From the NCBI GenBank assembly GCA_035286665.1, contig DATECY010000004.1, positions 1-26,142 of the forward strand: a stretch of 26,142 bases of DNA, read 5' to 3'. This DNA is from RBG-16-68-21 sp035286665. Lineage in GTDB: Bacteria; Actinomycetota; Acidimicrobiia; Spongiisociales; UBA11373. This document shows, one piece after another, positions 15,102 to 22,373 of the stretch. The stretch's first letter is position 1. Each line of letters begins with the position of its first letter. Position numbers and translations under genes: made by a program. The notes below the pieces were generated by a model that was not told where the DNA came from, did not search any database, and was given only the letters and a program-made list of their open reading frames with translations.

Positions 15102-15180
15102 ATTGGAGATTGGACATTGGACATTGGACAGAGTCGAAGGTCGCGTCCGTCGAATTGCGAATTGCGAATTGCGAATTGCG
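15102..15180. repeat. heptad inverted array e6 (secY-adk gap)
   Basis: The left arm is ATTGGAG followed by three ATTGGAC units (15102-15129). After a 21-nt loop the right arm is CGAATTG repeated four times exactly (15151-15178). The arms are only partly complementary (core CGAAT versus CCAAT). The GAATTG units also occur in e1. The frame of adk would extend into the left arm if the wrong start were used. Confidence 0.85.
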
Positions 15181-15183
15181 ATC

Positions 15184-15202
15184 GTGAAGCCGGAGGCTTC
15201 AC
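15184..15202 (-). terminator. perfect hairpin overlapping the secY stop codon
   Basis: GTGAAGCC (15184-15191), 3-nt loop and GGCTTCAC (15195-15202) form a perfect 8-bp stem. The secY TGA lies inside it. There is no T-run after it on the minus strand, so it may attenuate, protect a 3' end or be part of the neighbouring array element rather than a true terminator. Confidence 0.4.
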
Positions 15203-16500
15203 GACAGGAAGCCTTCGTAGTTGCGCATCATCAGCTGGCTCTCGATCTGTTTCATCGTCTCCAGGGCGACGCCCACGACGATGAGGATGGAGATACCCGA
15301 GAACCCCAGGTTGAGGTTGAAGTAGATCGCCACCACCGAGGGCAGCACCGCGACCCCGGCGAGGAACAGCGAGCCGGGGAGGGTGATGCGGCTGAGGATG
15401 TGCTCCAGGTGCTTGGTCGTGGCCGACCCGGGACGGATGCCGGGGATGAACCCGCCCTGGCGCTGGATCATGTCCGACTGGCGGGCCGGGTCGAACTGGA
15501 TGGCCGTGTAGAAGTAGGTGAAGAAGATGATGAGCAATCCGAACATGAAGACGTACCACCAGGTCTGGGCACTCACCAGGTTGGTGTCGATGAAGCGCCG
15601 GACCGGCCCGAAGAACCAGTTGTTGCTGGGGATCGACGACGCCACCAACGCCGGGAAGTACAGGATGCTCGAGGCGAAGATCACCGGGATGACGCCTGCA
15701 GTGTTCACCTTCAACGGGATATAGGTGCTCTGACCGCCGAGCATGCGACGCCCACGTATCCGCTTGGAGAACTGGATCGGGATCCTTCGCTGACCCTGGT
15801 CGATGAAGATGATCCCGGCGGTGAGGAACACGAACATGAGTGCCACGCCAACGAACTTGGCGTTGGCGTATCCGCCGGCCGAGGTGGCCAGCACCGCGAA
15901 CTGCGATGGAATGCGGCTGACGATCGCAACGAAGATGATCAACGACATGCCGTTGCCTACGCCACGCTGGCTGATCAACTCGCCGAGCCACATGATGAAT
16001 GCGGTGCCGGCGGTGAGGGTGATCACCACGATGAGCACCCTTCCCGGCGTGTAGTTCGGGAGCAAGTCGATCCCGTTGGTGAGGGTCCCCTGGTGGAACA
16101 GGTAGGTGAGTCCGGTCGATTGGAGCAGGGCGAGGATGACGGTGACGTACCGCGTCCACTGGGTGATGACCTTCCGCCCGGTCTCTCCTTCGTCCTGCAG
16201 CTTCTGCAGGCGGGGGATGACCACCGCGAGCAGCTGCATGATGATCGACGAGGTGATGTACGGCATGATCCCGAGCGAGAACACCGAGAAGGCCGCCAAG
16301 GCGCCTCCGGAGAACAGGTTGAGAAGACCGACGATGCCCGCCGACTCCGCCTGGTCGGCGAACTGCTTGACCGCGTCGATGCTCACCCCCGGCACGGGGA
16401 TGGCGGCTCCCAGCCGGTACACGCCGAAGATGAACAAGGTGAACAGCACCTTGTTCCGGAGGTCCCGGATTCGAAACATGTTGCGGAAGACAGAAAGCAT
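15199..16500 (-). CDS. secY: protein translocase subunit SecY
   Basis: The 433-residue channel protein of the Sec translocon has ten predicted membrane helices. Family blocks seen: FRIRDLRNKVLFTLFIFGVYRLG at the N-terminus (partial), the plug region after IPVPGV, SLGIMPYITSSIIMQLL, ISQRGVGNGMSLIIF, and the cytoplasmic loops with QGQRRIPIQF and GGFIPGIRPG that contact the ribosome and SecA. The ATG at 16500 gives MLSVFRNMF. It follows rplO after array e7 and precedes adk, the standard spc order. Confidence 0.98.
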   Translation of the reverse strand: MLSVFRNMFRIRDLRNKVLFTLFIFGVYRLGAAIPVPGVSIDAVKQFADQAESAGIVGLLNLFSGGALAAFSVFSLGIMPYITSSIIMQLLAVVIPRLQKLQDEGETGRKVITQWTRYVTVILALLQSTGLTYLFHQGTLTNGIDLLPNYTPGRVLIVVITLTAGTAFIMWLGELISQRGVGNGMSLIIFVAIVSRIPSQFAVLATSAGGYANAKFVGVALMFVFLTAGIIFIDQGQRRIPIQFSKRIRGRRMLGGQSTYIPLKVNTAGVIPVIFASSILYFPALVASSIPSNNWFFGPVRRFIDTNLVSAQTWWYVFMFGLLIIFFTYFYTAIQFDPARQSDMIQRQGGFIPGIRPGSATTKHLEHILSRITLPGSLFLAGVAVLPSVVAIYFNLNLGFSGISILIVVGVALETMKQIESQLMMRNYEGFLS

Positions 16501-16553
16501 CTCGGGCTAGACCTCTTCGGAGGGGATGGACTCTACCGGTCCCGTGGGCCAGG

Positions 16554-16610
16554 CCTCCCGCCTCCCGTCGCCCGCAAGAAGCGCGAACGGGTGACGGGTG
16601 ACGGGTGACG
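16554..16610. repeat. heptad inverted array e7 (rplO-secY gap)
   Basis: The left arm is CCTCCCG, CCTCCCG and TCGCCCG (16554-16574). The right arm is ACGGGTG three times (16587-16607). Cores CTCCC/CGCCC against GGGTG pair at four of five positions. Near-identical 9-mers GACCTCTTC (16510-16518) and GACGTCTTC (16607-16615) flank the array. Confidence 0.75.
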
Positions 16611-16613
16611 TCT

Positions 16614-17051
16614 TCACTCGATCACTTCCACGGAGCCGCCGGCGGCCTGGATGCGCTCGACGGCACCGACGCTGAAGGCGTGAGCCCGCACGGTGAGCTG
16701 CTTGTCGAGGGCACCCTCGCCGAGCACCTTCACCTGGCCGCGCCTCTTGATGAGCCCGGCAGTACGCAACTCCTCAGGACCGACCACCGATCCCTTGGTG
16801 AACCCGTTGAGCCGCTCCACGTTGACCACGACATAGGTGATCTTGTTGCGGTTGCGGAATCCCTTGAGCTTGGGGAGGCGCCGGTAGAGAGGCATCTGAC
16901 CGCCCTCGAACCACGCCGGGACCTGGGTGCGAGCGCCCGTGCCCTTGGTGCCGCGGCCGGCGGTCTTGCCACCCTTGCCGCCCACACCGCGGCCCACCCG
17001 GGTGCGGCTGGTCTTGGAGCCGGGCGCCGGCTTGAGGTGATGCAGCTTCAT
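16614..17051 (-). CDS. rplO: 50S ribosomal protein L15
   Basis: The product is 145 residues: MKLHHLKPAPGSK N-terminus, a Gly/Lys/Arg-rich extended arm (GRGVGGKGGKTAGRGTKG) that threads into 23S rRNA, GGQMPLYRRLPKLKGF, and a C-terminal globular domain ending SVEVIE. The ATG overlaps the rpmD stop as ATGA. Array e7 begins within a few bases of its stop codon. Confidence 0.98.
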   Translation of the reverse strand: MKLHHLKPAPGSKTSRTRVGRGVGGKGGKTAGRGTKGTGARTQVPAWFEGGQMPLYRRLPKLKGFRNRNKITYVVVNVERLNGFTKGSVVGPEELRTAGLIKRRGQVKVLGEGALDKQLTVRAHAFSVGAVERIQAAGGSVEVIE

Positions 17052-17236
17052 ACGTCCTCGATTTCCACGAGATGCGCCACTTGAGCGAGCACACCGCGCA
17101 AGTCCGCGGAGTCAGGGCGCTCGGTGGTCTGGTCGATGTTGCGCAGCCCGAGCGTTCGCAATGCGCCCTTGGTCTTCGGCTTTTCGCCGATCGAGCCGTG
17201 CACGAGCGTGATCTTGAGCATCTTGTCCTTGGCCAT
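17048..17236 (-). CDS. rpmD: 50S ribosomal protein L30
   Basis: The product is 62 residues, normal for bacterial L30: KITLVHGSIGEKPKTKGALRTLGL is split by the usual basic turn (motif starts at residue 8), followed by a region ending VAHLVEIEDV. GGAGAG lies upstream of the ATG at 17236, 14 bp after the rpsE stop. It sits between rpsE and rplO as in most bacteria. Confidence 0.96.
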   Translation of the reverse strand: MAKDKMLKITLVHGSIGEKPKTKGALRTLGLRNIDQTTERPDSADLRGVLAQVAHLVEIEDV

Positions 17237-17250
17237 TGGCGATCTCTCCG

Positions 17251-17841
17251 TCAGGAGCCGGGTTTGGCGGCTCGACCCAACTCTGCGGTGCGGTAGGCGG
17301 CGAGCAGGCCGGGGGGCGTCACCTCTTCGGGTGTCTTCCCGCGAAGCCTGGCCACCGCGTCCGGGCGGTGCTGGCCCATCAGGGCGTCGATCGTCGCCTT
17401 GGCCACGTTCACGTGGGTGGGCGATCCGAGCGACTTGGCGAGCACGTCCCGAATGCCCGCAGCCTCGAGTATCTGGCGAACGGCGCCACCGGCGATGACA
17501 CCCGTTCCGGGTGCGGCCGGCTTGACGAGCACCCGCGATGCGCCTTGCTTGCCGATCGTGTCGTGGATGATGGTCGTTCCGGCCATCGGGACCGGTTTCA
17601 TCGCCTTCCGAGCGACCTGGAAGCCCTTCTCGATCGCCGACGGGACCTCCTTGGCCTTGCCGTACCCGATGCCGACACGGCCGTTGCCGTCACCGACGGC
17701 AACGAGCGCGGTGAACGAGAACCTCCGCCCGCCCTGTACGACTTTGGCCACCCGGTTGATGTGGATGACACGCTCGTCGAACTGGGGACCATCCGTGGTC
17801 CGGGATTCGCGGCCCCTGTTGCTGTCTCTCCTCGACGTCAA
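17251..17841 (-). CDS. rpsE: 30S ribosomal protein S5
   Basis: The product is 196 residues. A short basic N-terminal extension precedes the double-stranded-RNA-binding-like domain (VIHINRVAKVVQGGRRFSF, ALVAVGDGNGRVGIGYGKA). The C-terminal domain has VLVKPAAPGTGVIAGGAVR and RDVLAKSLGSPTHVNVAKA. S5 contributes to decoding accuracy and the mRNA entry helicase. The start is TTG at 17841, overlapping the rplR TGA as TTGA, with GGGAGG 9 nt upstream; no later start preserves the domain. Confidence 0.96.
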   Translation of the reverse strand: MTSRRDSNRGRESRTTDGPQFDERVIHINRVAKVVQGGRRFSFTALVAVGDGNGRVGIGYGKAKEVPSAIEKGFQVARKAMKPVPMAGTTIIHDTIGKQGASRVLVKPAAPGTGVIAGGAVRQILEAAGIRDVLAKSLGSPTHVNVAKATIDALMGQHRPDAVARLRGKTPEEVTPPGLLAAYRTAELGRAAKPGS

Positions 17842-18191
17842 AACTCCAAACCTCCCTCGCGGGCCGCCTCGGCCAGCGCCTTGATGCGACCGTGATAGCG
17901 AAATCCGCCCCGATCGAAGATGACCGAGGACACCCCGGCCTCCTTTGCACGCGCCGCCACGAGCTTGCCGACCTCGGACGCGGTGCCGACGGTGAGCGTG
18001 CGCTCACGCAACGCGGCCTCCTGCGACGAGGCGGCGGCCATGGTACGACCGGCCGTGTCGTCGATCACCTGGGCGTAGATGTAGCGGTTGCTCTTGTAGA
18101 CCGCCAGACGCGGGCGAGCGGCACTTCCCTTGACCGAACGCCGCACACTGAAGTGACGGCGCCGACGAGCGTCGGTACGCGAACCTCTCAT
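17838..18191 (-). CDS. rplR: 50S ribosomal protein L18
   Basis: The product is 117 residues. L18 binds 5S rRNA: basic N-terminus RTDARRRRHFSVRRSVKG, then RPRLAVYKSNRYIYAQVIDD, and the C-terminal DRGGFRYHGRIKALAEAAREGGLEF. The ATG overlaps the rplF stop as ATGA. Confidence 0.98.
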   Translation of the reverse strand: MRGSRTDARRRRHFSVRRSVKGSAARPRLAVYKSNRYIYAQVIDDTAGRTMAAASSQEAALRERTLTVGTASEVGKLVAARAKEAGVSSVIFDRGGFRYHGRIKALAEAAREGGLEF

Positions 18192-18730
18192 CGGGCCACC
18201 CCAGACTTCCCGGCCTTACGGCGTACGACCTCATCGACGTACCGGATGCCCTTGCCCTTGTAAGGCTCGGGGGGCCGCACCGACCTGACGTCCGCGGCGA
18301 TCTGGCCGACGAGTTCCTTGTCGATCCCGCGCACCGTGACGCGGGTCTGCTCGGGAACCTCGAATGTGATTCCCTCCGGCGCCTCGATCTTGACCGGGTG
18401 CGAGAAGCCCACGAGCAATTCGAGCGTGGAGCCTTGGAGGCTCGCCCGGTATCCGACGCCGACAAACTGCAGATCCTTCTGGAAACCCTGGGACACCCCG
18501 AGGACCATGTTGTTCAACAACGCACGGCTCAGGCCGTGCAGCGCGCGGGACTCCCGCGCATCGTCCGTGCGGGAGACGGAAACGATGCCCTCGTCGATGC
18601 TGAAGGCGATCTTGTCGCTGAACATGCGCGACAGCGAACCCTTGGCGCCCTTCACGGTCACGGTCGAGCCCTTGATGGACACGTCAACCCCCGCCGGCAG
18701 CGTGATGGGAGCGAGGCCGATGCGACTCAT
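18188..18730 (-). CDS. rplF: 50S ribosomal protein L6
   Basis: The product is 180 residues starting MSRIGLAPITLPAGVDV and containing two tandem L6 domains; the C-terminal one ends with the RRKAGKSG tail that contacts rRNA. The ATG at 18730 overlaps the last base of the rpsH stop (TGATG). A GTG two codons earlier is possible but would break the conserved MSRIG start. Confidence 0.97.
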   Translation of the reverse strand: MSRIGLAPITLPAGVDVSIKGSTVTVKGAKGSLSRMFSDKIAFSIDEGIVSVSRTDDARESRALHGLSRALLNNMVLGVSQGFQKDLQFVGVGYRASLQGSTLELLVGFSHPVKIEAPEGITFEVPEQTRVTVRGIDKELVGQIAADVRSVRPPEPYKGKGIRYVDEVVRRKAGKSGVAR

Positions 18731-19125
18731 CACCACACCTCACAGAGGATTTCGCCGCCGAGGCTCCGGCGACGCGCTTCGCGGTCGGGAAGCAAGCCCT
18801 GGGAGGTCGACACGACGGCCACACCGAGGCCTCCGTTCACCCTGGGCAGATCGCCGGCGCCCACGTACACGCGCCTCCCGGGGCGGGAGATGCGCTTGAT
18901 GCCCTCGATGACACGGTGACGGTTCGAGGCATAACGAAGCTTGACCTCGAGCACCTTGCGGAGCCCTGCGGCCTTGACCTCGTATCCATCTATGTAGCCC
19001 TCAGAGGCGAGGATCCGGGCGATCTCCTCCTTGAGCTTCGAGGACGGCATGGTCACCCGCTCGTGGAGCGCCAGGTTGGCGTTACGGATTCGGGTGAGCA
19101 TGTCGGCAACGGGATCGGTCAACAT
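18730..19125 (-). CDS. rpsH: 30S ribosomal protein S8
   Basis: S8 (131 residues from this start) is a primary 16S rRNA binder and the spc-operon repressor in E. coli. Seen: TDPVADMLTRIRNAN at the N-terminus, PSSKLKEEIARIL, ISRPGRRVYVG and the C-terminal region ending GGEILCEVW. The ATG at 19125 gives MLTDPVADML, 2 nt after the rpsN stop. A GTG at 19134, better spaced from AGAAAGG, would add three residues, so the exact start is undecided. Confidence 0.96.
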   Translation of the reverse strand: MLTDPVADMLTRIRNANLALHERVTMPSSKLKEEIARILASEGYIDGYEVKAAGLRKVLEVKLRYASNRHRVIEGIKRISRPGRRVYVGAGDLPRVNGGLGVAVVSTSQGLLPDREARRRSLGGEILCEVW

Positions 19126-19127
19126 CG

Positions 19128-19313
19128 CTACCACGAAGCCTTTCTCACGCCGGGAAGCTCGCCGCGGTGGGCAAGCTCACGCACACAGATACGACACATG
19201 CCGAACTTGCGGAGGAACGCGCGGGAACGCCCGCACCGACCGCACCGGCTGTAGCCGCGCACCTTGAACTTGGGGGTCCTGTTGGCCTTGGCGATCAGGG
19301 ACTTCTTGGCCAT
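19128..19313 (-). CDS. rpsN: 30S ribosomal protein S14 type Z (zinc-binding)
   Basis: The product is 61 residues, the short zinc-binding S14. Cys24, Cys27, Cys40 and Cys43 form the zinc site (CGRC and CRIC), and the C-terminus is RELAHRGELPGVRKASW. The type Z form in the spc cluster is normal for Gram-positive lineages. The ATG overlaps the rplE TAA by one base (TAATG). Confidence 0.98.
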   Translation of the reverse strand: MAKKSLIAKANRTPKFKVRGYSRCGRCGRSRAFLRKFGMCRICVRELAHRGELPGVRKASW

Positions 19314-19882
19314 TACACACCTGCCTGCTGGGTCTGGGCCGTACGACGGAACGGGAAGCCGAACGCTTCCATGAGAGCGCGTCCGGCGGCGTCGTCCTTC
19401 GCCGTCGTGCAGATGGTGATGTCCATCCCGCGCACCTTGGCCACCTTGTCAAAATCGATCTCCGGGAAGATCAGCTGCTCGGTCACGCCGAACGAGTAGT
19501 TCCCGCGTCCGTCGAACGACCGCGGATTGAGCCCGCGGAAGTCTCGGACACGAGGGATCGCCACGGCGATGAGCCGGTCGAAGAACTCCCACATCCTGTC
19601 GCCACGCAATGTCACGGACACACCGATGGGCATGCCCTCACGCAGCTTGAAGTTGGCCACAGACTTCCGTGCCCGGTTCACTCGCGGCTTCTGGCCGGCA
19701 ATGATCGACAGGTCGATGAGAGCAGACTCGACGACGTTCTTGTCGTTGATCGCGTCTCCCAGGCCCATGTTGATCACGATCTTGGAGAGACGGGGCACAT
19801 CCATCGGGTTGGCGATCGAGAGACCGTCGCGCACCTCGGCGAACACCCTGTCCTGGTAGGCCTGCTTGAGACGGGGGATCAC
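19313..19882 (-). CDS. rplE: 50S ribosomal protein L5
   Basis: L5 (189 residues) anchors 5S rRNA in the central protuberance and contacts P-site tRNA. Conserved: VPRLSKIVINMGLGDA, AGQKPRVNRARKSVA, KLREGMPIGVSVTLRG, FRGLNPRSFDGRGNYSFG and DITICTTAKDDAAGRALM. The start is GTG at 19882, overlapping the rplX TGA as GTGA. Confidence 0.97.
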   Translation of the reverse strand: MIPRLKQAYQDRVFAEVRDGLSIANPMDVPRLSKIVINMGLGDAINDKNVVESALIDLSIIAGQKPRVNRARKSVANFKLREGMPIGVSVTLRGDRMWEFFDRLIAVAIPRVRDFRGLNPRSFDGRGNYSFGVTEQLIFPEIDFDKVAKVRGMDITICTTAKDDAAGRALMEAFGFPFRRTAQTQQAGV

Positions 19883-20184
19883 AGGTCACCTCCGCATCTC
19901 ACGCACACCCGGCGTTTGCGGCCGTCCATGTCGAACTGGTGCCCGATGCGAGTCGGTCCACACGAGGGGCACACGATCATCACGTTGGATGCGTCGATGG
20001 GCATGTCCTTGTCCACGATGCCGCCCTGCATGGTCTGCCCGCGCGGCTTGGTGTGGCGCTTGGCGGTGGCGACACCCTCGACGATGACCTTGTTCTTGCC
20101 GGGGTAGACATGGGCCACCCGCGACTCCTTGCCCCTGTCCTTGCCGGACACGACCTTGACCCGGTCACCGGTGCGCAGTTCCAT
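19879..20184 (-). CDS. rplX: 50S ribosomal protein L24
   Basis: The product is 101 residues: KOW motif near the N-terminus (GDRVKVVSGKDRGKESRV), then GVATAKRHTKPRG, and a C-terminal CPSC...CVRC pair (Cys72, Cys75, Cys94, Cys97) that could bind zinc and is common in Gram-positive L24. L24 is an assembly initiator of the 50S subunit. The ATG overlaps the rplN stop as ATGA; the longer open frame upstream is a shadow of rplN. Confidence 0.97.
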   Translation of the reverse strand: MELRTGDRVKVVSGKDRGKESRVAHVYPGKNKVIVEGVATAKRHTKPRGQTMQGGIVDKDMPIDASNVMIVCPSCGPTRIGHQFDMDGRKRRVCVRCGGDL

Positions 20185-20552
20185 CACAACACCTCCGGGG
20201 CGAGTGACACGATCCGCATGAACTTGCGGTCGCGCAACTCGCGGCCCACCGGGCCGAAGATGCGCGTGCCGCGCGGCTGCTGCTGGTCGTTGATGATCAC
20301 GCACGCATTGTCGTCGAAGCGGATGTAGGTGCCGTCTGCCCGACGCTTCTCCTTGTGGGTGCGAACGACGACGGCCTTCACGACCTCTCCGCGTTTGACG
20401 GTCCCGCCGGGGATGGCGTCCTTGACCGCGGCGACGATGACGTCGCCGATCCCGGCATACCGGCGACCCGAACCACCGAGCACACGGATGCACAGCACTT
20501 CCTTGGCACCGGTGTTGTCCGCCACCTTGAGGCGGCTTTCCTGGGAGATCAT
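20184..20552 (-). CDS. rplN: 50S ribosomal protein L14
   Basis: The product is 122 residues of a very conserved protein: ESRLKVADNTGAKEVLCIRV, GDVIVAAVKDAIPGG, VKAVVVRTHKEKRRADG and GPVGRELRDRKFMRIVSLAPEVL. L14 lies at the subunit interface and binds ribosome silencing factor. The ATG overlaps the rpsQ stop as ATGA. It is the first gene of the classical spc cluster, with no gap from the S10 cluster. Confidence 0.98.
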   Translation of the reverse strand: MISQESRLKVADNTGAKEVLCIRVLGGSGRRYAGIGDVIVAAVKDAIPGGTVKRGEVVKAVVVRTHKEKRRADGTYIRFDDNACVIINDQQQPRGTRIFGPVGRELRDRKFMRIVSLAPEVL

Positions 20553-20806
20553 CTGGCACGCTCCACGATTTCGACCACGCGCCAGCGCTTCGTCTTGGAC
20601 AGCGGGCGAGTCTCCATGACCTTCACGGTGTCACCCTTGCGGGCGTCGTTCAGTTCGTCGTGGGCGTGGAGCCGCGTCGTCGAACGGACCGTCTTGCGAT
20701 AGATGGGGTGGCGCACCGCGTCTCCGATCTCGACCGTGACCGTCTTGTCACGGGCGTCGGAGACGACCACACCGGTGCGCACCTTACGGCGGCCGCGCTC
20801 ACTCAT
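20549..20806 (-). CDS. rpsQ: 30S ribosomal protein S17
   Basis: The product is 85 residues: MSERGRRKVRTGVVVSDARDKTV at the N-terminus (OB fold, positions 1-23), HPIYRKTVRSTTRLHAHDE and DTVKVMETRPLSKTKRWRVVE. The ATG at 20806 is chosen because it gives the family length; it overlaps the rpmC end by 8 bases. The in-frame extension to 20881 is an rpmC shadow. Confidence 0.97.
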   Translation of the reverse strand: MSERGRRKVRTGVVVSDARDKTVTVEIGDAVRHPIYRKTVRSTTRLHAHDELNDARKGDTVKVMETRPLSKTKRWRVVEIVERAR

Positions 20807-21023
20807 CTCCCTCACCCTCCATGCCATAGAAAGCCTCGATCTCCTGTTCGCGCATGATGGTGGCGATCCGAGCCACCTCACGGCGAACCGTCCGCAGTCG
20901 CGCGGTGTTGTCGAGCTGGTTGGTGGCCACCTGAAACCGGAGGTTGAACAACTCCTCCTTGGCCGACGCCAGCTTGTCCTTGAGCTCGTCGTAGCTCATG
21001 TCGCGCAGGTCTACGGGCTTCAC
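20799..21023 (-). CDS. rpmC: 50S ribosomal protein L29
   Basis: The product is 74 residues, two long helices: VDLRDMSYDELKDKLASAKEE, then LFNLRFQVATNQLDNTARLR and VRREVARIATIMREQE. L29 sits at the exit tunnel near the SRP and trigger-factor docking site. The start is GTG at 21023, overlapping the rplP TGA as GTGA. Confidence 0.96.
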   Translation of the reverse strand: MKPVDLRDMSYDELKDKLASAKEELFNLRFQVATNQLDNTARLRTVRREVARIATIMREQEIEAFYGMEGEGDE

Positions 21024-21433
21024 AGCTCTTCCCTCTTCACGAACTTGGTCTTCACAGGCAACTTGTGCCCGGCGAGGCGCATCGCCTCACGGGCGAGGTC
21101 CTCCGTGACCCCGGACAACTCGAACATCACGCGGCCCGGCTTGACGACGGCCACCCAGAACTCCGGGTTGCCCTTCCCCGATCCCATGCGGGTCTCCGCC
21201 GGCTTCTGCGTCACCGGCTTGTCCGGGAAGATGTTGATCCACACCTTGCCGCCACGCTTGATCTTGCGGGTCATGGCGACTCGGGCCGCCTCGATCTGAC
21301 GAGCCGTGATCCATGCCGGCTCGAGCGTCTGGAGACCGTAGTCGCCGAACACGACGGTGGATCCGCCCTTGGCGTTCCCGCGCATGTTCCCGCGCTGTTG
21401 CTTGCGCCACTTGACGCGCTTGGGCATCAACAT
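21020..21433 (-). CDS. rplP: 50S ribosomal protein L16
   Basis: The product is 137 residues with MLMPKRVKWRKQQRGNMRG, GDYGLQTLEPAWITARQIE, RGGKVWINIFPDKPVTQKP and ETRMGSGKGNPEFWVAVVKPG. L16 organises the A-site region of the 50S subunit. The ATG at 21433 gives the conserved MLMP start, 4 nt after the rpsC stop. Confidence 0.98.
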   Translation of the reverse strand: MLMPKRVKWRKQQRGNMRGNAKGGSTVVFGDYGLQTLEPAWITARQIEAARVAMTRKIKRGGKVWINIFPDKPVTQKPAETRMGSGKGNPEFWVAVVKPGRVMFELSGVTEDLAREAMRLAGHKLPVKTKFVKREEL

Positions 21434-21437
21434 GGGA

Positions 21438-22373
21438 TCAGGCCTCTCCCTCTGAGTCGGTCGCGGTCTCGGCCGTGACCGCTGCCTCGTCGTCGGCGAG
21501 CACGGCGAGCGTCTCCTCGGCTACGACGCGCTCCTCCTCGAACTCGGACAACGCCGAGTCGGCATCGACCCTGCGGCCGCCACCGGCCTCGACCAGGCGC
21601 TTGCCGCCACCGGCCTCGATGAGCCCCCGCGGCTTCTCGCCGGCGGCCTGCTCGGCCCTGGCCTTGGCGGGTGCCCTGCGGGTCGACGGTCCGCCGGTCG
21701 CCAACGCGGCTTCGGCGGCGATCTTCTCGCGCGTCGCCGAGAGCGAAGGCACGACATCGCCCTTGTAGACCCACACCTTCACGCCGATCGCCCCGACCGT
21801 GGTCCTGGCGGTGGCGACGCCGAAGTCGACGTCGGCCCTCAGGGTGGTCAGAGGCACCCGGCCTTCGCGATACCACTCGCGGCGGCTCATGTCGGCGCCG
21901 CCGAGGCGACCCGAGCACTGCACCCGCACCCCTTGGGCTCCCGCTTTCATGGCGGTCTGCACCGCGCGCTTCATGGCCCGGCGAAACGCGACGCGACCCT
22001 GGAGCTGATCGGCGATCCCCCTGGCGAGGAGCGCGGCGTCCGTCTCCGGATCCTGTACCTCGATCACGTTGATCTTGATCTCACGATTGGTGAGCTTCTC
22101 GAGCATTGTCCGGAGACGGTCCACCTCGGTTCCGCTGCGACCGATCACCACACCCGGACGGGCGGTGTGGATGTCCACCTGGACCTTCTTGTCCCCGATG
22201 CGCTCGATCTCGATGCGAGACAGCGCACCCCGCACCAGCTCGTTGGTGAGCAACGCGCGGATCTGGGCGTCCTGAAGCACCTGGAACGCGTAATCCTTCT
22301 CGCTGTACCAGCGCGACTTCCAGTCGGTGACGATGCCGAGTCTGAGCCCGTACGGGTGGATCTTCTGGCCCAT
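21438..22373 (-). CDS. rpsC: 30S ribosomal protein S3 with long acidic C-terminal extension
   Basis: The product is 311 residues. The core (about 1-208) is standard S3: MGQKIHPYGLRLGI, a type II KH domain with VVIGRSGTEVDRLR, and RREWYREGRVPLTTLRADVD. S3 forms the mRNA entry site with S4 and S5. Residues from about 209 on are a low-complexity extension, first Ala/Arg/Lys-rich, then a 9-residue tandem repeat (EAGGGKRL at 253, EAGGGRRV at 262), then a strongly acidic tail ending TDSEGEA. Actinobacterial S3 often has such tails, and this one is long. The ATG overlaps the rplV stop as ATGA. Confidence 0.97.
   Translation of the reverse strand: MGQKIHPYGLRLGIVTDWKSRWYSEKDYAFQVLQDAQIRALLTNELVRGALSRIEIERIGDKKVQVDIHTARPGVVIGRSGTEVDRLRTMLEKLTNREIKINVIEVQDPETDAALLARGIADQLQGRVAFRRAMKRAVQTAMKAGAQGVRVQCSGRLGGADMSRREWYREGRVPLTTLRADVDFGVATARTTVGAIGVKVWVYKGDVVPSLSATREKIAAEAALATGGPSTRRAPAKARAEQAAGEKPRGLIEAGGGKRLVEAGGGRRVDADSALSEFEEERVVAEETLAVLADDEAAVTAETATDSEGEA

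Noticed and set aside
15184..15202. Classical Rho-independent terminator after secY
   Set aside because: The hairpin is perfect but no T-run follows in the transcribed direction, and adk and map continue the operon.
14968..16608. A 546-codon plus-strand frame opposite secY
   Set aside because: Reads through heptad array e6 and the complement of secY; charged low-complexity product, no domain.
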